The notes under the pieces: generated by a model | What the model saw: only the letters and a program-made list of their open reading frames with translations | Databases searched by the model: none | Told to the model about the DNA's origin: nothing | Translations under genes and position numbers: made by a program | Assembly (NCBI GenBank): GCA_007449985.2 | Contig: VIIQ02000143.1 | Coordinates: 62,001-126,000 of the forward strand | Direction of reading: 5' to 3' | Source: Desmodesmus armatus | Taxonomy: Eukaryota; Chlorophyta; Chlorophyceae; Sphaeropleales; Scenedesmaceae | Length of the DNA stretch: 64,000 nucleotides | Part shown: piece by piece, positions 57,199-64,000 of the stretch | Numbering within the stretch: the stretch's first letter is position 1 | How the letters are laid out: each line of letters starts with the position of its first letter

Positions 57199-59382
57199 AT
57201 CGTGGCACGTGATTGACGCGATTGTCGGGCCGTAGTGAAAAGTCGTCGCCCGCATCAAAGCAATTGTTTCTTGCCAAGCGCGTTATCGCAAGCAGCGACA
57301 TTGTCACTCCTTTTTTGAGCTGCGCTAGGCAGTCTTGCTGGGACGATTGTGGCGACGGGCGGGCGCGTGTTGTGCTGTTGTGCTTGCATGGGTTCCGCCT
57401 GGCGGGTGCAGCTGTGATCTTCTCGCCTTCATTTGCACGAGTGAAGCATGTCACGCTGCTCTGTGCTGTTTCTTCAAATGTTGCATTTGGTGCGTCAATG
57501 CATGAACTGGTGTATGCTCAAGCAGCTGCCAGCCCGTTGTAGCGTGCAGCCGTGAACATGGGCTGTTGGCAGTGTAGTGGCTCTTGCCTCAGGAGTGCTC
57601 TTGCATCAGATGTTCCCTGCGATGCTGCCTGCCGTACGCGGCTATCCCACACAGCACGGCTGATGTGTGCAGGGGAGTGTGTCACTCTGCAGCGCTGCAT
57701 GCACTGCTGCCGTGCATCTAGTTGTTGCGCGTCAAGGTGGAGGGTGGTGGATGGCCCTCGCGCAATGCGCTGCGTGATTGTTGCACGTGTCAGGCTCTGC
57801 AAGGCACTCCCGTGCTAGCAGCAGCAGCAGCGGCCAACACGTTGCTGTCACAACACCGTACTGTGTCAGACCACACTGCCCCTACCACCTTGGTTGGATG
57901 CTACCGCTGACTTGCAGCGCTGGTGTTCACGCGCATGTGTGGGCGCAGGTGTAGTAGTAGGACGTATTTTGACAAGAAGAAGTGTGATCCTGTTGGAGAT
58001 GGGTGGGTGCCATTTGGAATGCATGTGTGAGGGTGCACCATCATGGTCACTGGTCGCGTGCGGGCGCAAGGGAGTTAGTGATGGACAGCTGGGTGCGTGT
58101 ACCACAGCAGTTCCTGCCCCACATTTGCTGGGTGCAGTACATCAGTTGAGGCCAGCAGCAGGGTGTGTTGCGATGTTTATAGGAGGGAAGCGGCCCCTGC
58201 CAAGGAAGTGGTGCTACCCCTGCACAGTGTGCGTTGGTCATGGTTGTAGTTTGAAGCCAGCAGGCCGTTTGGGAGGAGGTTCCAAGTCGTCTGGTTGGTA
58301 GACAGGGTGGGACCAGCAAGGGGCAGGCGTTGGCTGACCACAGCCTGTGTGCTGCCATCTGAGCCTTGTTTGGCTCCCGACAGGGAGAGCTGGTGAGGCC
58401 TGATCCAGTAGTGGTAGTTGCGCTTGCGCGATCAGGTTTGTGATCATGTGGTGACTGCATGCCTAGAAGTGTGCCAGGCAGCAACATGCCTGAAATAGGG
58501 GGCTGAAAAGTCCCTTCAGGTTGGAAGCCTCCATAAGACAGATACAATGTGAGGCGTGGGGCTGCATGTGTGTCAGCACACTGATGTAGTAGCCCGCACT
58601 GCAAAGTGCATCAGCCTCTTGCTTTGTCTTTGGCAGATGCCAACCAAGCACATGTTGCAGCTCGAACTGAGTGAGGGGGGGTGGGGGGCACCGATGCCGC
58701 CCAGGTGTCTAGCCCCTGATGTACTCTGGCCCCTGCGGTAGGAACGCTAGAAAATGTGCGACCAGTGTAACAGATGCCTGTGTCTTGCAAGACAACACCA
58801 GACGGCGGTGTGCATTTGCCGCTTGATTTTCCTGCCGCAGTACACATCCATCAGCCGGAGACGAGCACAATGATGCGGTTCGTGATGCAGAGGATGTAGC
58901 GTTGCAATTGAGCTTCATCAAGCCGTGCATGGAGGAGCCACTGCAACAACTGCAAGCACCCGGGTTTTGGTTGGCGAGTGAGCCACCTGGGTCGTGGTAT
59001 CGTGCATGGCAGCACCAATGCAGCTCGTTCATATGTTGTAAGATCCCTGTTGGTTAGCAAGTACGTCCGTGGCAGCTCAAAGGCTCTCGCCAACTTTTGT
59101 TTTGCAGCTTACAAGCCAGGCTGAAGCAATGCAGTCAATGTGAAATAGTTGATTTCAGTGTATCAGTACTACCTTGACAATTGGTTGTGAGGCTTATCGG
59201 CAGATTGTAGTGCTGGCAGTGGATTTCAAATCGTGCAGCAGGCCGCTCTTTCGCTGTTTGGGGGCCTTGTAGGCTTTGAGAACTCAGTCAGCTCTTGCAA
59301 ATTGCTACCGGAGCTGCGTAGGGTATCCTGTGCTTCCACAACAACCCCAGGTCTGACAGCAGCAGCAGCAGCAGGAGGCACC
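57199..59382. other. Intergenic region between genes 7 and 8
   Basis: No gene recognised. TGTAA at 58766-58770 and 59037-59041 are candidate polyadenylation signals for gene 7. The first 1.2 kb is G/T-rich like other plus-strand 3' flanks. A (CAG)5 lies just before the gene 8 start at 59360-59375. Confidence 0.5.
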
Positions 59383-62308
59383 ATGGAGCAAATGAGGCCC
59401 AGCATACTCAGACGACCCTTAAGGCCCAGCACCGCCAACAGAGAGACCTCCGAAGATCAGTACCGGCGCGAACAGGTGCGTCCAAACTCGCTGTCTTCTT
59501 ACTGAGTCCTCTTCCCCACCTGCAGAGGTCTGGTCCCTATTTGCGTGCCACACCATGCCTCACAAGATGCTTTCCTCCATCACTACAACACTTCCAAGTT
59601 GTGAAAGCAATATCGTCCAAGCAGTCAGCAGCTGCTGTTGGCATGCCTTGCACCCCACAGAACGTTGCTGCTGTGCCTGCACTCACCTCTGTCTATCCGA
59701 TCCTCCCTCCTCCCTTCCTCAACCTTGTGCTGGCATGCATGTGTGCTGGCATGGTGTGTCCTGCAGGAGGCCATAGCAGCCAAAGCCCGTCGGCAGATGG
59801 CCACGGAGCACCGCATCATGGGCTCCCTGTACCCCACCACCGAGGTGCAGCAGCAGCGCCAGCAGGACCTTGAGCGTGTGAGGCAGGAGCAGCTGGAAGC
59901 ACAAGCAGCAGAGAGGTGAGCTGGGTGAGCGTTGAGTAATAACTGCAGGGATGACATCACGTGCAGACATCACAGTAGGCGAGACCATACACAGCTGCTG
60001 CTGATTCAAGAGCCCAGAAGAGGCACAGCAGCATGGACTTGGGAATGTTTGGGTAGGTCGAATGCCATGCTGTCTGCCATACTGTCTCCCATGCCGGCTG
60101 TTTTGGGTGCATGAGTGCAGCCGCACAGTGCCGAATATATACCCCAGTCAACCAACCGTGTGAGGCATGCAACTGTGCCTACCACTTGTTGCCTCACAAG
60201 AAGAACACGAGCCACTGCCACGTTGTCCACGCCTTATGCTGTGCTGTGTCATGCTGTGTGCTGTGCCTGCAGGCGCCGTCAGGAGGATATGCTTGCAGCG
60301 TTTTCTGACACCAGGCCCACCACTGCACCCCCTCCTGCACGCCCCTGGGAGGGCGCCTCACTGTCCTATACAAACCGCAGCGAGCAGGTAAGGAAGGACT
60401 ATCCTGTCAAAGGGACACCACCCAACCACACCATGCTATCTTTTGCATGTGTATGTGCACGACTATGGCAGGGCCCCAAAAGAAGGATTCCCTGCAATGA
60501 AATGGCAGTAGTTGTAGTAGTAATAGAAATGGTATGTCCTTGGCATCTGGCTGCATTGGGTTACCGGTAGCTGGTTTCGTTCAAAACCCGGACTGCCACT
60601 GCTGCTGCCATTGCCGACGCTGCCAATGCTGCTGCTGCTGCCGCAGGAGAGTGCTCGCAAGCAGTTTGAGTGTCACATTGCTGAGGAGAACCGCAGGATT
60701 GCGCTGGCCAAGACCCTTGAGAGGCACCAGCAGAGGCAGGCAGAGGTGCAGGAGCTGCAGCAGCAACTGCTTGAGGTACGAACAAACAGGCCAGGGACTA
60801 TAAAATCTCAACAATTATATAACACCCGAAGTTTGGAAACATGCCTGGGGCTTGGAGGAGTGGATGGCGGGGTGAGAGTAGACGACAAGGGCAGGGGTGG
60901 CAAGGGGACGGGCAGGGTTGAGTGATTGTATAGGGGCAACTGCCACCCCCAGTTTCACCAAGCAGAGGCAGGCAGGGGTGCAGCAGCTGCAGCAGCAACT
61001 GCTAGAGGTGCGACAGGCCTGGGACTACTAGGATCATGGACCCTGAACCTGGACCCAATAGGCTTGGGTGGCTGGGTCCTTGAAGGGCTGGGCACACAAC
61101 AGACGCAGGGGTGGCAAGGGCATGGGCAGGGTCCAGGGAATGCATTCACATGTTGCAACTAGAAGCCTGAAATTTGCCGTGCTTGCTGCTGCCTTGGAAT
61201 GCACACATACTGACTGCCCCTGTTCCACTCCCCCCCCCCCGCCTCCTGCTCAATCACCCCCACAGCCCCAGGGCAGCTTCTGGAACCTTGGTGCAGTGCC
61301 CGCCACCCGTCGCTTCATCGCCCCCGAGCAGCGCTGGGTGTCTGGTGGCGGCGACAGCAACTACAGGACACTGCTCAGCAGGCCGGGCAGCACACCAGCC
61401 TCACCACACGGCGGGGCAGCACCACCAGCAGGCAGCGCCCCTTGGGCCACATCGCTCTCAGTGGCTGTGCCGTCACCCACCAGTACAGGTAGGCATGTAC
61501 CCTGTTCGGCATACGAGCATTAGGGGGGGGGGGGTAACAATCCAGAACACCTCGAAAGGGAAGCAGTGTCTACGGCTTTGTTACGATGGAGCCCGGAGGG
61601 GGCAGGTTTAGGGGGGGGGGACAGCGCACCACTCTTACTACACGGCGGGGCAGCATTGCCAGCGAGCAGTGCCCCTTGGGCTACATCACACACACTTTTG
61701 GTGGCCGGGCCGTCACCCAACAATGCAGGTACTACCCTGACACTGTTACTGTATTCTGCATAGCCCGGCTTAGCAAGAAGGAAGAGGGTACATGCAGCAT
61801 GACATGGAACTCCAAAAGGAAGCAGTGTCTGGGGCAGTGTGAAAGCTGCGCCTGCAGGGGGGGTTATCTGCCTGTCCTTGTGGTTGGACCCTCCTCACTG
61901 TTGCTGCTGCAATGCTTGCCCCTTCGCATATGTGTTTGTTGCAGGTGCCGGTGGGGGTTACAGTGGGCTCAGGACACCATACGCCACATCAGCTACACAC
62001 CCAGGGGCTGCCCCTACTGCATACACACCTGCACCAGCAGCAGCAGCAGCAGTGAAGCCGTCGGGACTGTCGACCCCCTGGGCCACCAACAGCACCACCA
62101 CCACAGCAGCAGCAGTTCAGCGTTACGCAGCACCGGCAGCACCTGCAGCAGCACCTGCGGTTGGTGGTGTCAGCCGGGGTATCAGGCTGACCCTGGAAGC
62201 CTTGCCAAGAGCAGCAGCGGCAGGGGGGGCAGCAGCTTCAACAGTAACAGCAGCAGCGCGATGGCGGCTCTGTTGGGTGGGGATGCGGAGCAGTGGGGGC
62301 CTCAGCAG

Positions 62309-62352
<44 letters not shown>

Positions 62353-62537
62353 CCCTGGAACAGCAGCAGCAGGACTCGGGGAGAGGAGGTATCCTTGGGA
62401 GTGGCCGGGAGCCTGAACGGGAAGAGGCGGGGGGGGGGGGCTCAAGTTGCAAGGCTGAGTTAGCAGCAGTGCCCCGGCACGGCGGCAGCAGCAGCAGCAG
62501 CAGGGTGCAGAGCATGTTTTTGTGCAAGTGGTGCTGA
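59383..62537 (+). CDS. Coiled-coil protein with Ala/Ser/Gln-rich C-terminus, unknown function
   Basis: Exons: 59383-59475, 59767-59915, 60273-60387, 60647-60775, 61266-61488, 61945-62537; 1,302 nt, 433 residues, all phases consistent. ATG at 59383 gives MEQMRPSILRRPLRPSTANR. Residues about 30-175 are charged and helix-prone (AIAAKARRQMATEHRIMGSL; QQQRQQDLERVRQEQLEAQA; IAEENRRIALAKTLERHQQR), followed by FWNLGAVPATRRFIAPEQRW, then low-complexity Pro/Ala/Ser. The short helices with RR and Q spacing recall ciliary microtubule-associated proteins, but no family was recognised and that is a guess. In the last exon another frame from the G run at 62223-62229 gives SSFNSNSSSAMAALLGGDAE and stops at 62416, so the C-terminus is uncertain. 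Confidence 0.68.
60948..61018 (+). repeat. Donor-side echo of gene 8 exon 4
   Basis: caccaagcagaggcaggcag, gggtgcagcagctgcagcag, caactgctagag|gtgcgac repeats the end of exon 60647-60775, downstream of it. Confidence 0.93.
61595..61740 (+). repeat. Donor-side echo of gene 8 exon 5
   Basis: It repeats acacggcggggcagca, gcagygccccttgggc, gccgtcaccca and the donor caggta from exon 61266-61488. The period is about 245 bp, and a poly-G run precedes the copy. Confidence 0.9.
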
Positions 62538-62745
62538 ATGGGTTTGCCGTTTGAGTTCCAAGGCCAAGTCAGCAGCGGCACCCTGGCGCTGCAGCAGCAG
62601 CAGGGGGCAGAGCAAGTGCCCTTGGGAGTGGCCCGGTGCTTTGAATGGCGAATGTGGGTTCAGCTGCAAGGCTGAGCCAGCAGCAGTACCCTGGCGCAGC
62701 AGCAGAGGCAGCAGCAGCAGCAGCAGCAGCCTGGCACAGGGGTGG
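62440..62745 (+). repeat. 3'-end echoes of gene 8 around and beyond its stop
   Basis: The block caaggctga(g/a)ttagcagcag with tgccccggc and (CAG)n occurs at about 62447, 62558 and 62666; the flank cttgggagtggccc occurs at 62392 and 62621. The terminal coding region and 3' flank have been iterated, as in genes 4 and 5. Confidence 0.82.
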
Positions 62746-64000
62746 TTTGATGTGTACGGTGTGCTGCTTTGTGCAAGGGTGGTATACCCACACATGTGGG
62801 TGGGATGAGACGCAGGGGCGCTTGCCACTCATCCGGTAGGAGGGATGGGGTGAGGTGGAGCCCTGTTGCTTGACTGGAGCTTGTTCCTTGTCCTGCCAGC
62901 AGCGACGGCTGACAAGGGGTTGAGGGGCGTATGGGGGATGTATGATGATGATGTGGGAGAATGCCACCACAGCCTGGTGGTGGTGGAGGTGGTGGTGGTG
63001 GTGGCAGTTCTGTGCTTTTCTGCAGCAGTGGGAAAAGTGGTGCCTGTGGAGGAGTGATGATTCTGTGGGCAGCACTAGCTGCGGCTGTAGTAGCTGCCAC
63101 TGCTGTGTTGGGTGGTGTGGCTCAGAATGTATGTGATCATACGGTGGTTTTTCCTTACTTCTTTGTGCGAGCACCAAACGTGTGTTGTGACCGTGAGCAA
63201 TGGCGTAACAAGCGGTAGAAAACCACTCTGTGCTTTCTTGGTGATTCACAGCCTGGGGGCAGCTTTCATCAGCAGTTGCGCAAGAGGGGCTGTCGCTGTG
63301 CTGTGCTGAGGTGTGAGTGAGTTGGGGGGGAGGGAATCGGTGCTGACTGCTAGTTACGCATGTGTGCTTGCCTACAACTGCCCTCTGTGCTCTAGGCACA
63401 GCCTGTGCTTGTCTGCAACGCAACCTCAAGGCTTTTCCTTACTGATACAGCACATGGCATGCATGTGTTTGCGATCGCATTGCGAGGGTCCGCGTTTTCA
63501 GGCTGCTTGTGTCAGTGTCCTTTGGCTGGTGTATGCTCGTTGGCTGCAGCTGCGGTGGTTGTGGTTTGGAGGGGTGGCTGAGTTTGACACTCCGAAGCAG
63601 CCCTGGTGCTTGCTATGCGCAAGGACTAGGCGTGGACTGGGTTGGGTTGTATGTACTGCTGTTTGGTGTACAGCTGGTGTACAGCTGTAGATATGGTGTT
63701 TGTTGCTGGGGCTAAGAGAGCTGAGTTGTCAAGGTGTGCGAGCTGCCTGATTATGATGTAACGGGACGTTTGAATGAAAAATCACAGCCTTTATCCATTG
63801 GGAGAAGCAGCGGTGTTGTGGTGAAAAGGGATTCTATGTGGCTGGAGGAGGAGGAGGAGACACTTGACTGATCACAGACTGGCGAGCAGCAGAAGAGGAG
63901 CAACAGCCTGTCTAATCTGTTGTAGGGTGCTGCGGGTTTCACCGTCATGGAAGACCAAAGTTGGGTTCGGAAAGTAACTTAGCATGTATGAGGAGCAAGA
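62746..64000. other. 3' flank of gene 8, no gene recognised
   Basis: It contains a (GGT)n stretch at 62978-63003 and a TGTAA at 63757-63761. No exon or domain is recognised on either strand. Long open frames on the minus strand here are low-complexity and not supported. Confidence 0.5.

Noticed and set aside
62569..63429. Long minus-strand open frame (286 codons) downstream of gene 8
   Set aside because: It runs through low-complexity Gln/His and poly-Cys/Leu sequence complementary to CAG repeats and matches no family; it is antisense to gene 8 3'-end echoes.

Overview
This looks like nuclear DNA of a green alga, probably a chlorophycean such as the Volvocales; a Haematococcus-like species is only a guess. 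The evidence is GC-rich DNA, many short GT-AG introns, dense CAG/CTG triplets coding for poly-Gln, poly-Ala and poly-Ser, very common poly-G/poly-C tracts in introns, TGTAA motifs after some genes, a chloroplast transit peptide on one product, and plant-type families (a CHR27/28-like SNF2 helicase, a tocopherol-methyltransferase-like enzyme, a plastid alpha/beta hydrolase).

Eight genes can be assembled. (1) 1-4823, minus: MprF C-terminal-domain (LPG_synthase_C/DUF2156) protein, running off the left edge. (2) 6513-11563, minus: chloroplast-targeted alpha/beta hydrolase with frame damage. (3) 13461-27459, minus: 14-kb SNF2/RING/helicase gene, about 2,096 residues. (4) 29374-30467, minus: PLAC8/Cys-rich membrane protein. 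(5) 31767-38583, plus: an intact 607-residue paralogue of gene 1, in inverted orientation. (6) 42030-44754, plus: CAMK/CDPK-type Ser/Thr kinase. (7) 53465-57198, plus: SAM-dependent methyltransferase, 303 residues. (8) 59383-62537, plus: coiled-coil protein, about 433 residues. Exon phases were checked by arithmetic: genes 4, 5, 6, 7 and 8 close exactly. Gene 3 closes if three single bases are restored.

Between genes are a hAT-like MITE with an 8-bp target-site duplication (5356-5923), two intronic foldback elements (20605-20733, 36282-36417), minisatellites, and an 8.3-kb gene-poor G/T-rich stretch after the kinase (45159-53464).

The most striking signal is structural. In seven of the eight genes, exon edges are repeated in tandem inside the adjoining intron or 3' flank together with their splice site (exon-edge echoes). 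About 40 echoes are visible. Acceptor-side echoes always lie upstream of the full exon and donor-side echoes always lie downstream. Terminal exons echo past the stop codon. Many echoes keep reading frame and splice signals, and many sit next to poly-C/G or CTG tracts. The kinase gene shows none. No operon-like functional link among the genes is evident; they are ordinary independent eukaryotic genes.
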